Below, one piece after another: positions 11,556-22,289 of a stretch of DNA of 64,000 nucleotides. Location of the stretch: the NCBI GenBank assembly GCA_949825045.1, contig OX463818.1, positions 33,620,906 through 33,684,905 of the forward strand. The letters run 5' to 3'. A model generated the notes under the pieces. That model was not told the DNA's origin. It worked only from the letters and a program-made list of their open reading frames with translations, and ran no database searches. Made by a program: the position numbers and the translations under genes. The stretch comes from Argyresthia goedartella. Its lineage: Eukaryota; Arthropoda; Insecta; Lepidoptera; Argyresthiidae. Numbering within the stretch: the stretch's first letter is position 1; the number at the start of each line of letters is the position of its first letter.

Positions 11556-12100
11556 TTTTCAGGCTTCTCAGCACCTAATGACCTCGTAGGGGCCCATCAG
11601 CTACGAGGTAGCGTAACGATCAGTTGCCAAGAAGTGTGAACGTCGGCGATTCACCGAGCTGAAGTAATTGGGGTCGATCTAACCTGGTCTGTGCTTCGGT
11701 CCCGTCAACCTCCTGTCTCTCTGCAAGGCCCGGGTGCACCCTAGGCTCTTCTTGGTAGACAGGTTCTTCAGCCAACCTCCTATGACTGGCGGGCCAGCTT
11801 CAATGAGCACAGTGTTCCAACACAGGTTATGTTACGTGGTAAAAACCAATCGGCCACGTAAATGCGAACTTTATCTGGTTCGGGGAACCACAACACACTC
11901 AGCTATATTGACAATCCTGAGGGAAACCCGAATACATTCCAGATGGCCTGCGATTTAATTTCAATACCCTAACCAAAACGCGTTTACATTGCGAGGGCTA
12001 TCGTCTGTCAGTTGTCAAAAAACTGCTAGGTTGGCAGCAACGTCAAATTCAAAATGGCCGTTCAGAAACCATCGATCGAATATCGATTTGGAATCGAACA
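11556..12100 (-). repeat. 5-prime LTR of the BEL/Pao element
   Basis: 545 bp, the partner of 7738-8282. In element orientation it is the promoter-bearing LTR. It differs from the other LTR by eye at the terminal dinucleotide and at about three internal positions. Confidence 0.93.
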
Positions 12101-12105
12101 CATAC

Positions 12106-13200
12106 GATTATTCGAATAATACCCATTTCCATATTAAAGATTTTTGAGGTATCTAACTGTTGAAACGAACTTTTTTTATACTACGTTGTTTAAATATTAC
12201 CTGTGTATAATGCGCGGCGTATAATTTGGACCAAAATGGCGGCGTCTGCGCAGGTAAAAATGACTGTTTTAGATACATTTTACCGGGTACTGTACCTAAA
12301 GTTGTTGAAATATTCAGATATACTACAGATTCATATACTCGAAATATAAATTTGGTTACCTACACACTCATTTTGGAATAGTTAATCCATCAAGTTAAGC
12401 TGATACAAAAAAAACGGTCAAGTGCGAGTAGGACGTCGGACCCGCACACAAAGGGTTCCGTACACGAGAAAACGTAGAACGACAGTCTTTTGTACGAGTA
12501 TGCCTTTTTAATTTTCGATAATAATAGTACATTACGCTACAAGGGAAGTAAGTGAGCTATTACGCAACGAGATGCAATTTAGTGCCCGTGCGAGCTTCGC
12601 TCGCAAAGGGCTCTAAGGATCGAGTGCACCCGAGTGATAGTTCGAGGGTGCAATAGCTACTTACAACCCGAGAGAAGTATACTATTTTACACCTTTCTTG
12701 CGAGGAAAATAAAACACAACAAATAAAATAAAACAATGTGATTTAAATTCAAACTTCAAATAATATCGATTGAATTACCGCCAATTTTTTTTTGTGTTGG
12801 TTGAGTTTTTGACCAAGGAGGTTTGCATAGCTTGAACTGTAAAGTTGTATGAAAATCCATTACATATCAAGCATTGCTTGTTCTGCAAAGTAATTTGAAA
12901 ATGGTACGTAGTTTTCAATGCAGACAATGAATGAATGACGTAAAGACTAACTTACATTCACTCTTTGAACGTAAGTAAGTAGGTCTTTACGAGCAAGGCA
13001 GGTGTAAAATATTAAATACGAAGGACTAAAATAGGTAGGACTACATTCAAGGCCGTACATCGAAACGGTGGAAAGTGGCCCGTTTCACCCGAGATATTTC
13101 TGGACGATACTTCGAGGGTGAAAAGGGTTACTTTCACCCGAGTTAAACACTCTACTTTTCATTTCGTCTGTGAGGAAAACACATTTTTCGAAAGGGACTT
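12106..13200. other. Intergenic DNA with repeat fragments
   Basis: A fragment of the GGTCAAGTGCGAG repeat lies at about 12410-12475. From about 12540 to 13170 there is a patchy repeat with motifs such as CACCCGAGTGATAGTTCGAG and GGTGAAAAGGGTTACTTTC. Similar motifs recur near 13800-13870 and 53020-53100. No gene is visible. Confidence 0.5.
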
Positions 13201-13207
13201 GACATTT

Positions 13208-13345
13208 TTAGCAGATCTCCATTTCATGAAAGATCTCCTTAGAGCAGTGCGGTAATAGATTGTTAATAACAACCTTTGCCTGATCTTTTATCTCATCGGG
13301 AGTTAAATCAATGTCCATGTTACTGGAATCACTTGCCGAAACCAT
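13208..13345 (-). pseudogene. Possible truncated N-terminus of a tyrosine-recombinase-like (Crypton-like) protein
   Basis: From the ATG at about 13345 the minus strand encodes MVSASDSSNMDIDLTPDEIK followed by DQAKVVINNLLPHCSKEIF, then a stop. An acidic start followed by an EI..(A)..NLLP.(K)S... pattern resembles the first helix of insect tyrosine-recombinase-like proteins of the Crypton group, recalled from memory. Nothing further of such a domain follows, so the frame is truncated. The surrounding motifs (CACCCGAG, TCGAGGGTG) belong to the repeat at 12540-13870, which may be the element that carried it. It could equally be a chance frame. Confidence 0.3.
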
Positions 13346-13604
13346 TTTAACCAAAAAAAGAACTGTCTTTTTTTGGTTAAATAAATACTGATTTATATTT
13401 AATTTTGTGTTCCCGCTGTTTTTGTTGCAAACTTGCATTGTTTTTTTACCAGATTCTGAAAAAAAAAGTCAAAATCCACTAACGCCAACATTAGAAAAGT
13501 TTGAAAAACGTATCTAATGGTTTCAATTTTGTTTTTTAATAATATGACGTAACTCAATGATCATTGACGCCGTGGCCAATCGTAAAAATAAAACTTTCCA
13601 CCCT

Positions 13605-13740
13605 AGCTTGTCAAATTCGTACGTAGCACTCCCATGGTCTGTGGGCGATGACGTCGAAAGATGCGCCCTCGCAGACCCCGCATCTTCCGTCCCCCCTCGC
13701 CCGCAGACCATGGGAGTGCTACGTACGAATTTGACAAGCT
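13605..13740. repeat. Fold-back element with 44-bp arms
   Basis: The left arm 13605-13648 and right arm 13697-13740 are inverted complements with one mismatch (arms begin AGCTTGTCAAATTCGTACGT). The 48-bp spacer is itself partly self-complementary (AAGATGCGC and CCGCATCTT). Single right arms of this element lie in both units of the tandem duplication at 2301-3047. Confidence 0.85.
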
Positions 13741-14404
13741 ATAGCAATTTTCCACAATTTTTCACCCATGAAAACTCCGAACAGGAGAGATGAAATAGTG
13801 GATTGTTAACCAAGGATGGAAAGTGACCTATTTCACCCGAGATATGTCTGGCGCTCGAAAGAAGTGAGTCGAAGCGGGGAACAGATTTGATTTTTGGTGT
13901 TTACCTTTATTGAGTATTTGATTAAGATTCTCATTGATGGAAAACGCGATTGGATGAAAATTTCTCGATAGAATTTAATTGCGAAAATACCTCTAATTTT
14001 TTTTTATTTTTTCCTGTTATTCTGAAATACTAACTAATTTCATAAAAATTTGGTTATTATGTATTTTTTGGAAAATATTTTTGACAAAATAGTGTAGTTC
14101 ATTTTTAACCAATTTTATGTGGTTTGGCGCTACATTATTTTAGTTTGAGTCGAGCGCATTATTTGCGCTCTCTTTTCTTTCTTATGTGGAGGTAATTAAC
14201 GCTGTCACTTTCGTTTACATTCGTAGATATTCCTTTTATATTTATTTTACGTATCGCCTTAATTAGTTCAAAACAATCAGTTTCGAAATGCGTATCATCA
14301 TATCATCATTTTTCTTCCTATTTTTCTAATTGAATCGATTTGTTTTGATTTTGCCGAATCGATTTTTACAACACATTTGGAGGAGCTTGAAACATTAAAA
14401 GTTA

Positions 14405-14790
14405 AAAACGGTCAAGTGCGAGTCTAACTCGCGCACGACACAATTTTTTTTCACTTCGGAAGTCTCTTGGAACTCTTTAACAATTTACTTTGAGGAAAAA
14501 TGGTTTCAGACACCACAACGTCATTTTTAAAGACCTGTCTACAGGCAACCCACACATATAGGTATGATGAAAAAAAATGGTTTCAGTACCATCTTCCGTT
14601 ATTAATTTTTAATTATTTTTTGTACAAAAATCCTAACACGGTTTACAGAATACATCTACATAGGCCCCAAGTTTCAACTGTGTAGTCCTGATAGTTTCGG
14701 AATAAAGTTGCTGTGACATACGCACGGACAGACGGACTGACAGAGATGAAGAAACTTTAAGGTTCATTGTTTCTGTACGGAACCCTAAAA
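14405..14790 (+). repeat. Lepidopteran interspersed repeat (GGTCAAGTGCGAG...GGAACCCTAA)
   Basis: It starts AAAACGGTCAAGTGCGAGTC and ends GTACGGAACCCTAAAAAG. It also contains the ACGGACAGACGGAC region seen as longer GGAC or TCCG repeats in other copies (42302-43391 interrupted, 51583-52009, 55596-56004). Partial copies are near 12410 and 29543. It has no inverted termini and no coding capacity. The family assignment rests on recollection of this motif in moth and butterfly genomes. Confidence 0.75.
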
Positions 14791-16520
14791 AGGGACAAAG
14801 AACTATTAAATTCTAAGTTTCTTTAGAAATTTTCTCGCGGGAGGGTAACAAACTTCCTTCCATGCACATTCAAGCTGTCACGATTATAATTTATAAGTAG
14901 GATATAAAAGGTCGCTAAATACCCGACTCACCCGAGGCGCCTTTGTTTGAGGCCAGTACTGAGCATCTTGTGAAAACAGTTATTACTGTTCTAAAACTTT
15001 CGATGCAGGAAATTCTAGTCGGGTAGCAAGAAGTTTTGAACTTCAAGGGGGGTCGCGTCTCCAAAATGATATAACACAAACGTTGTAGGTCGACATCAAC
15101 TGCGTAAGTACCTCTTGCCTTGGTTATTATGAACATTCCTTAGTCCTTGTACTTAAGGAGCAGACGAAGTTCCGAGAACCAGCTGGTTATCGTGCCAAAA
15201 AAGATATTTCAGGGAGTAAGAAAAAGGAAAGTGGGAGTGGCAGAGATTTGCATACGGGCTCCAACATGGTTAATTCGGCAATGCATGGCAGTGGGCTAGC
15301 CCGTCGCCGTTTCCATGCCTATCCAAGGTTTGCTAGAAGAGATATCTTAGTTCAAACAGAACAGAGGGTACTGTTTTAGGTACGACTCAGGCATGTTCTA
15401 CGTAACAAGGATATCAAAATAAGTCGGTTAATATTAACCGACTTATTTTGAAATCCTTTTTACACGAAATAATTTAACGACACCAATAACTTCTTAATTT
15501 ATACGGATTATCATTCGTGATGATCACTGAGTTAGCGAATAAGCCCGCAGGTCACCACGAGGCCTTCAGATCAAGAACACCTATATTAGCCTATTTGTAG
15601 TTCAATCTGCAATGAACAAACCTGTTTGCTGTGGCACAAACACAACCCGATGCCATATTAGGGTTGACGCAAGCATTGCATACAGAGTCGCGATTGAAAC
15701 AATACAAGGATAATGCAGGTGTTATGTTAGATTAGGATTCATGACACTTGGTGGTGACTGTTAGCCCTACAAACCTTATGAGGGAAGCATGGTCGGAGGC
15801 AAATGGCAACGAACTTTACTGAGTTTGATCACTACACTTCACAGAAACGCTAATATACATACACAAACACTTAACATCTAACATAATCTATTTAATTTTC
15901 ATATCTAGTTATCATTATTTTAATAATGTATAACTTACTTAAAACCGAAAGAGAAAAGCGACAAAAATGTGTCATGTTTAAATATGAAAGCGCTAAGGAT
16001 TATAGAGATGCACAGGCTCTGCCTAGTTTAGATCTCGATAAATCAACCATTAAAAACTTCACAAAATACAAATTGGTAAACATCAAATGTAAAACCTATG
16101 TAACAAATCTGTTTTTGTGATAAATAATAAATATTATCATATAAGTACACGTAGATTTTTGATTTGGTTCTACACATATCCGGTGTTTTCTTTTTGGAAA
16201 ACGAATCGCTATTTTGCTATATCCATAATCCTTGAAGAGTCAAATCGCTTACAAAGATGCTATGCTAAGTCGCCAGTAGCTTATAAATGGTATAAAAAGC
16301 CATGTTATTATTTGATCCAGTGGAGTAATACCTTCAGTGCGCCATTACATTCTTACGCTAATTGGAACTAGCAATCTTGAAGGTGTCATTCGAGAGAAGT
16401 GATTGATCCTCGTGAAATTTGGTCGGCAGGTTCGATAATATTGTATGTTTTTGGAAAAACAAAATGGCGGAGATATGGGGTTACAGTCATTGGTGCGGCT
16501 ACTTTTAAACACCAAGTACG
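14791..16520. other. Unassigned intergenic DNA with a large palindrome
   Basis: The main structure is the 52-bp palindrome at 15407-15458. Short open frames at 15926-16120 and 16117-16371 have no recognisable domain and no splice or codon-bias support. I would not annotate them as genes. Confidence 0.5.
15407..15458. repeat. 52-bp near-perfect palindrome
   Basis: The core 15414-15451 (38 bp) is a perfect palindrome centred on GGTTAAT/ATTAACC. Adding the outer bases gives 52 bp with one mismatched pair. There is no spacer, so it can form a cruciform. AAGTCGGTTAA resembles the ACCGACTT end of the lepidopteran repeat near 60310, so it may be two abutting ends of that repeat. Confidence 0.9.
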
Positions 16521-16521
16521 T

Positions 16522-16671
16522 AACCTGTGTAGGAAGCAGGAATAATTACGCGTCGAAAAAGTATGCGAATCGAACTGTCAGTGCCTCTTATGTACAATGA
16601 CATGAGGTTCATTTTATCTGAACTCGAACACTTTTTCACTCTGGTAATTATTCCTGCTTGAGCCACAGGTG
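16522..16671. repeat. Small inverted-repeat element (arms about 28 bp)
   Basis: AAGCAGGAATAATTAC at 16534-16549 is matched exactly by its inverted complement at 16644-16659. The outer words ACCTGTG and CACAGGT extend the pairing, and partial pairing continues inwards (GAAAAAGT). About 150 bp in all and non-coding; it is MITE-sized. Confidence 0.75.
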
Positions 16672-17904
16672 AACATACTTATACGTTTGTATGTGGTATT
16701 GAAAGAAAATGCAGTCGGGTTATTTGATTTTATAATAATTCCACTTGTTCATCCGATAAACTTAAAGGGGTCGGGGTGTGAGACGGTAGGAAATAAAGAA
16801 AAAAAAACGCATCTTTCCTAAGTCGCTCGCGAGGTCTACAGCGCACAGAGCCACCAGTACCAACTAATAGTCTTAACAGTACAGGTTAAAGTTTATATTA
16901 CAACAGCACCTTGACCAACAATGAATTATCGTCACCACACCAAAAAATCCCCACAGCTTAACGAGGCATCGAACCCGACACCCGGGTCACAGGCATCCGA
17001 AACGAGCCATTAGCGACACTGATAACAACGAATAACTCGAACTAATTGCATGGCGCGTTAATCTATCAGAGCGCAAGGGCAGACTGAGGCTCGGCAAACC
17101 GCCGGGCAGTATGTGACACGAAATGAAAAATGGGTGTAGCCATGGTGTACTCTTCTGTTTAAGGGCATGTTTTTGGAAGAACGTTCAACTTCTATTTGCC
17201 CGCGATTACGCCCGTCGTGGTTAGGGCTTCTTTGAGACGCCTGGAGCCCTATGGCGACATTTTCCCGTTATAGGTTTTGAATTTTATCAAAATGGTATGA
17301 GTTTCAAAATCGCGATGCCTCAAACCCCCGCTGGGAAAAATTCCTGGGAAAACAGTCAGTCTCCAAACAATTCCCCCTCGGAGCGGTCGCGATACAATCC
17401 CCAGCACATAATTGGGCTCCAGCTCTCGGGCTCGGAAATGACAAAGAAAGGACAAAGCATGAGGCTCTTGAAAATGTCCCCACTTTTTAGTGCCTAGACC
17501 GGTTTACGGCACTAGACCCTAGTTCGACTCCGTCGTGGGCTGACTGCGATATTTGCATGACATGTTTGTTGGTGTGCAAAATCGTGTCCTGTTAAATGAA
17601 AAGCTTACCTCGTACGTGAGTCGCTTGTTAAAAAAACAAGGTATATCTTATCAAATGTAATTATTATTGGCTGCAAATCGCGTTTCTCTTATTGTTTACG
17701 AAAAATTCAACAAAGGAAAATATATCATCTGAGCAACGTAACTTGCAGCGACGTTCTTTCGTCTTTTAGTAAGCACAGAGTCAAAATAAAAATGTAGATA
17801 GAATAAATAAATAAATAAATTGATCATATTGGACCACGGCGGATGACTTTGTTACCGCCTGTTTGGTTCGACATTAGCCAACGCATAATCTATGGCGACC
17901 GACG
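16672..17904. other. Unassigned intergenic DNA
   Basis: A simple AATA repeat occurs near 17805-17820. Open frames near 17249-17497 overlap on both strands and have no recognisable domain. No gene is supported. Confidence 0.5.
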
Positions 17905-18095
17905 AGCTCTATTCCGCTGCGGTTCCGGCTCCGCCTACCATGCGAGAGGCCTCGGTTCGATGGCTGTTGATACAGAAAAAAAACCCTTGGTCTTGGAAAT
18001 TTATGTGTTTGCGATGTCGCTGTTTCTGGTTACCACGACACAGGGTATTCTAGTGTGGGACCAAAAGCAATGTATGTGCCTGTATGTTAATGTAT
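17905..18095 (+). repeat. tRNA-derived SINE, copy 3 (decayed)
   Basis: The body is the same as in copies 1 and 2 (GGTTACCACGACACAGGGTA and TGTGCCTGTATGTTAATG). The A box is degraded and the B box is partial (CGGTTCGATGG). It abuts the MITE at 18096. Confidence 0.75.
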
Positions 18096-18355
18096 AGGTG
18101 ACATTTAATTAGCCGACCATATTTTTCGGAATGATAGCACCGATCATTATGAACATCTCTCCCAAAGAAGCATATGGTCGCAAATGAAAAATATTTTTCA
18201 TCCCTCAGTACATTGACCCGATCAGCTGATTACAAGTTACATCGCGAGACCTAAAGTATTTTTCCGTCTACGACCATATGCTTCTTAGGGAAAGTTGTTC
18301 ATAATAATAGGTGCTATCATTCCCCAAAATATGATCAGCTAATTTAATCTCACCT
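18096..18355. mobile_element. 260-bp MITE with about 88-bp inverted termini (AGGTGA...)
   Basis: The left end AGGTGACATTTAATTAGC and the inverted right end AGGTGAGATTAAATTAGC continue to match for about 88 bp, through GGAATGATAGCACC and AAGAAGCATATGGTCG. The spacer is about 80 bp. Two more copies are at about 20248-20470 and 28760-29315. No coding sequence; I could not settle the target duplication. Confidence 0.85.
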
Positions 18356-18737
18356 TGTTTAACACCAATTTCGGTGACCCCGGGACCTGATACATAATTC
18401 ATATACCGGTCGTATCGGGTATTTCATGTTTACATATCTTTGTGACGCGTCGCTGCTGCAGCCTAATGCTGAAGTTTACGGTGTATGTATCTTCCAGATA
18501 ATTTTCCAATTATAATAACCAGCAAGATATGATCAGAAATAAAGTTATGATGAGCCACCGCGGAGAGGTCAGATAACGGTACAAATGAAGGCGCCATATA
18601 ATTAAAGATGCCAGTTCGCCTCATGAATATCATCATAAACTCGTGTAGATGACTGGATTATGATTATTATTTCTATCTGAACCTATTTGCTTTACCACCT
18701 TTAAGTGTCTTCAATTCTTAATTTTAGATGAAAATTG
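18356..18737. other. Unassigned intergenic DNA
   Basis: No gene or clear repeat recognised. Confidence 0.5.
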
Positions 18738-18745
18738 TTTATTTA

Positions 18746-19001
18746 TGGGAAATATTAAACTGCACATCAAAAATACTGATTTGCACAGCAAATATCAGGG
18801 AAAAATGCTGCGGTAGCTTAGGTGAAGGGTAAAAGGGGTGAGCGAAGCGAAGCCCCATTATTCTTCGTGTTAGGTTAAACATGCAAGAACAACAAAAAAT
18901 ACTTAAAACATGAACTTTTGAGTACACATAAATTATTTTAAACATAAAAAGTGTTTTTGCTGCGCAAATCAGTATTTTTTATGTGCGATTAAACACCAGC
19001 C
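18746..19001. mobile_element. hAT-like MITE, intact 256-bp copy
   Basis: The inverted ends carry GCACATCAAAAATACTGATT / TTGC.CAGCAAA. The flanks TTTATTTA (18738-18745) and TTTATTTA (19002-19009) form a perfect 8-bp duplication. Two other copies in the window keep 6 of 8 flanking matches in the same register. An 8-bp duplication is the hAT-superfamily signature. The centre holds a 46-bp hairpin module (18824-18869) between TTAGGT repeats. No coding capacity. Confidence 0.78.
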
Positions 19002-19015
19002 TTTATTTATAACTA

Positions 19016-19515
19016 AGCGTTCGTGGCCTTGCGGTAATCGCACTCGGGAACGATCGTGCAGGTAGTCTGGCCGAGACGGGTACTGGATGGGTGACTCTTT
19101 CTATGTGCCATTTGTATCGGACGCTTCCGTGTTTCGGATGACACGTTAAGCTGTAGGTCCCAGCTACTATTGCTACTTGGTGGTTGTAGTCGTAAAGCTG
19201 TGTCAAAGGTCCTAATACCAGTGCACTGTGCAAGAAAAACAAATTGTTACAACTTAAAAACGGGAAGAAATTGTCTACGAAGACATACAGGTTATCCTAA
19301 TTTGGGAGACAGGTAAACCCTTCTGCCAAGGACTTGTTTTTGTGAATTAACGAGATTTTTACTTTTTTAATAGGCTTGATAACTTCTGACAATCAGGTTG
19401 GCCACTAGCCCGACACCCCTCCATCAACCCGCACTGAGCCAGCGTGGTGGAGTGTGGCTCAATCTTACTCGTATCCAATTAAAGGCCCGTGCTCCTCGGG
19501 TGTATTTACATTTAT
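19016..19515 (+). repeat. Second SINE family, copy split by unrelated sequence
   Basis: The tRNA-like start (TTCGTGGCCTTGCGGTAATC) is followed by GTTTCGGATGACACGTTAAG to about 19245. The tail section GAGCCAGCGTGGTGGAGTG and CTCAATCTTACTCGTATCC occurs at about 19400-19515. The same parts are contiguous in the copy at 55200-55495, so 19246-19390 looks inserted or diverged. Confidence 0.6.
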
Positions 19516-20247
19516 TTATTTTTAACTTAATAGTCGAATAGGTACACATAATCTATAAATTAAATAACACATCATACAAGAAATTACTTAATTAATGACA
19601 GTTTAACTTCTTAGGTTAATTTCGCCTGAGCTCGTGATTTTATAGAATGCACTGTATTTGGACAGGTAAGATTTAAATTTTTCTTTCGAGAAACTGGAAT
19701 AAATTGTTATTGATTTGTAGCCCTTTAGTATTTTTACTGTACTAAGGGCAAGGGCAATGTTAAGATTTTTGTCTTGCTGCCCCAGACTCGAGGCTTTAGG
19801 TTCTAAGGTGATATGCGTGCCTTTTGCCACGCACAGGCCACGTTTGGACGGCATGTATTTTTGGGTAGTTCCGATTGTGTAGAACATACCGTGCAAACGT
19901 GACCTGTGGCGTGGCAAGTCACGCATGTCACCTCGGTGGGCACAGGACCTTAATATCTATACTTTGCCAACATATGTAAATTTTGAGCTAATCAAGCCCC
20001 GAGAATTTTACTTCGCTTATATTGTAGTTTTAGTGCCATCTTCTCCATCAAAACCTGACCACCCAAGTGATGAGCAGCATTTTATGCTTGTCAGAGGTCG
20101 TCAATTATGGAGTGACACATTAAGATGCACAGATATTGTGACCGTGTTAACCGGTCACCACCTGGACCTAGTTATGAAGCATCGCGATTTTTAATCTTAT
20201 GCCATAATAATAAAATTAAAAACCTATAAACTGTAGTTGAACGTAGT
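19516..20247. other. Unassigned DNA with unidentified open frames
   Basis: The longest minus frame (19603-19926, 107 codons) and an adjacent plus frame (19925-20194, 89 codons) show no domain I recognise. They may be decayed LINE sequence. I see no splice-site or promoter support. Confidence 0.4.
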
Positions 20248-20470
20248 AGAGTGACTTTAATAAGCTGACCATATTTGGGGACCCATTATTATGAACAACT
20301 TTCTCCACGAAACCTATGTTCGCAAACGAATAAAAATTTGGGTCTCGCATATTAACTCGTAAGCAGCTGATCATGTCAATATACTGCGGATAAGTATTTT
20401 TTTTTCATTTGCGACCATAGTTTTCTAGCGGAAAGTTGTTGTTATTAATGGGTACTATTTTTTTTTGGCT
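20248..20470. mobile_element. AGGTGA-type MITE, diverged copy
   Basis: GTGACTTTAATAAGCTGACC, ATTATTATGAACAACTTTC and the inverted ATAGTTTTCTAGCGGAAAG match the family at 18096-18355. The right terminus is eroded into a T-run. Confidence 0.65.
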
Positions 20471-20559
20471 TGTGTTTAAACTATCACCAAATAATTCGAA
20501 AATGTACAACTAATAAATTCGAAACGACCGCCAGAATTAGTAAACTACCACCAAATTGT

Positions 20560-20780
20560 GTTTGGATAAATGATCACCAAACTTCTTTTTATGTTTTGTG
20601 AACTTAAGTTTATGTTTTAAGTATTTTTCTTGTTCTTACATGTTCAACCTAACACGAAGGATAAAGGGGGCTTAGCTTCGCTCACCCCCTTTACCCTTCA
20701 CCTAAGCTACCGCAGTATTTTGCCCTGATATTTTCTGCAACTTTTGGCGATCATATACCCATTTTAAGTAGCATTTACCA
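20560..20780 (-). repeat. Repeat carrying the full hairpin module (filled site)
   Basis: A 47-bp module (20653-20699) lies between ACCTAA repeats (20647-20652 and 20700-20705). The flanking sequence (CACCAAATTGTGTTTGGATA on one side, GCAACTTTTGG on the other) is shared with 60703-60910, which lacks the module exactly. Confidence 0.7.
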
Positions 20781-21119
20781 CTTTTGTGTAGGAAAAAATT
20801 ATTTCGGAGGTCATTTAAATTGTTCTCATTAAATATCACGTCGTTTCCAGGTACCAAGGGAAAATTTGGGTAGCGACCAAGACCCTCCGGTTCGGTCCGG
20901 TCCGTATGGAGTATGTCTTTATACTTTGAACCTTTGAACTGTGAGCCGTTTATATTGCCATTGAGACTAGAGTCAAATTTCAACAACCCGTGTTAAGTTT
21001 TATATGTAAACTGACCACTCGTAAATAGGCCTTAGGACACAGTAGCTAAATGGTAATAGGCCTAGTTGGTAATTACTTTTGCGATGACATAAACACATCG
21101 TCTGTGGCCTATCGGTATT

Positions 21120-22285
21120 CTCACATCGGAAACGACCGAGTTAGTCAACTATCGACAGATAGTAAACTGTAGCATACTGCTTACTATATGACGCGTTAGT
21201 TGATCAAGTAACGGTTAAAACTGTTAAATAGTTTGTTGTTGTTGTTTAATAGTAGTTTATGTGACTGCTGCATAATGGAGGGCATTAATACTCGAGAGTG
21301 GGTTTCACTCTCGAGTATTAATGCCTCAAGTTATTGGCTGACACAGAAAATCGACATCACGTACCGGTTTTGGTACATGATGATTATCGAGGACGATTTA
21401 TATATAAGAAGAGTTATTTTTTAAATAAAACTAGACTGTAACTGAGCATATTCCAAGCCTTTTATTCCGTCTCCCGTAGGTTGCCACAACGTTGGCAAAG
21501 TCACTCGAGAGTTTTAATGCCTAATTATGTACAGTTACATATACTAGTTTATCTACACACATATCATAAGCTCTCTTTGATGTGTTCTGGAACCGCATGT
21601 TCGACCGGCATTGTGGCATTGATCATTGCTCTGCAGTTGTTTAGCTTGTTCTGTAGTACCAAATTCACAGACAAACTAGGAGCGGCACACAGGCGGGCGT
21701 CGGCGTTTGAAATTTGAATGTCATAATTTGACAAATTTTGGTAGATTATGGTCATAATGATCAATATTTAGATAAGAAAGGACTTTTTACCAAGAAGTTT
21801 ATCATTATACTGGTCGTAACGTGTGGTTTTTGGACGCAGTAAAGAGGGTTTATGATACGTGTGTAGATAAAGGTCTTTATTAGTATATAAAACAGTATGA
21901 AAGCTTACAAAACCCAGTGTACATATAATAATCCCAGGCGTAAGCTAACTTAAAAGTAACAAATTTGTCAGGCTTAGGGCCTATTAAAATTTATGGCGGA
22001 AATACGGTTCACGTAACTTAGGGAAGCGGTAAAAATATACTTATTCTAAATAACACTATTATTAATTGCAAACGAAATACCAGGGCAAGCACTGCGGTAG
22101 CTTGAGGTGAAGACTAGAGGGGGCGAGGGCAGCGAAGCCCCCGCATAATCTTCGTTTTAGATTGACATGTAAGAACTAAAGAAACGTAATTCTAAACCCT
22201 GTCGGTCTGGTTTACTATCTGTCGATAGTTGATCAACTACCGCGTTAATTCATCAACTAAAGGTTTCGACTATCTTCCGGTGACA
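21120..22285. mobile_element. TGTCACC-type MITE interrupted by a composite element
   Basis: The left part (about 21120-21235) carries CAACTATCGACAGATAGTAA and the GCGTTAGTTGATCA word. The right part (about 22070-22285) ends CCGGTGACATATA. Between them lies the composite element (21248-21870) plus about 200 bp of other sequence. The hairpin module is at about 22105-22165. Confidence 0.6.
21248..21870 (+). mobile_element. Composite inverted-repeat element, unit 2
   Basis: The same two modules as at 6671, with about 170 bp of extra sequence inserted in the left module (about 21325-21500). It ends TATGATACGTGTGTAGATAA. Confidence 0.65.
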
Positions 22286-22289
22286 TATA

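Larger units (their letters stand above)
7733..12105 (-). mobile_element. BEL/Pao LTR retrotransposon with 5-bp target duplication
   Basis: Two 545-bp LTRs (7738-8282 and 11556-12100) enclose a 3273-bp interior. The flanks are CATAC on both sides (7733-7737 and 12101-12105), a perfect 5-bp target-site duplication. LTR ends are TGTTC...GAACA, apart from a G-to-T change at the second base of the right copy. By eye the LTRs differ at about four positions, so insertion is recent. The interior is much shorter than an autonomous BEL/Pao element because most of gag, the protease and the reverse-transcriptase catalytic core are missing. Transcription would run from the right LTR towards lower coordinates. 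Confidence 0.95.
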
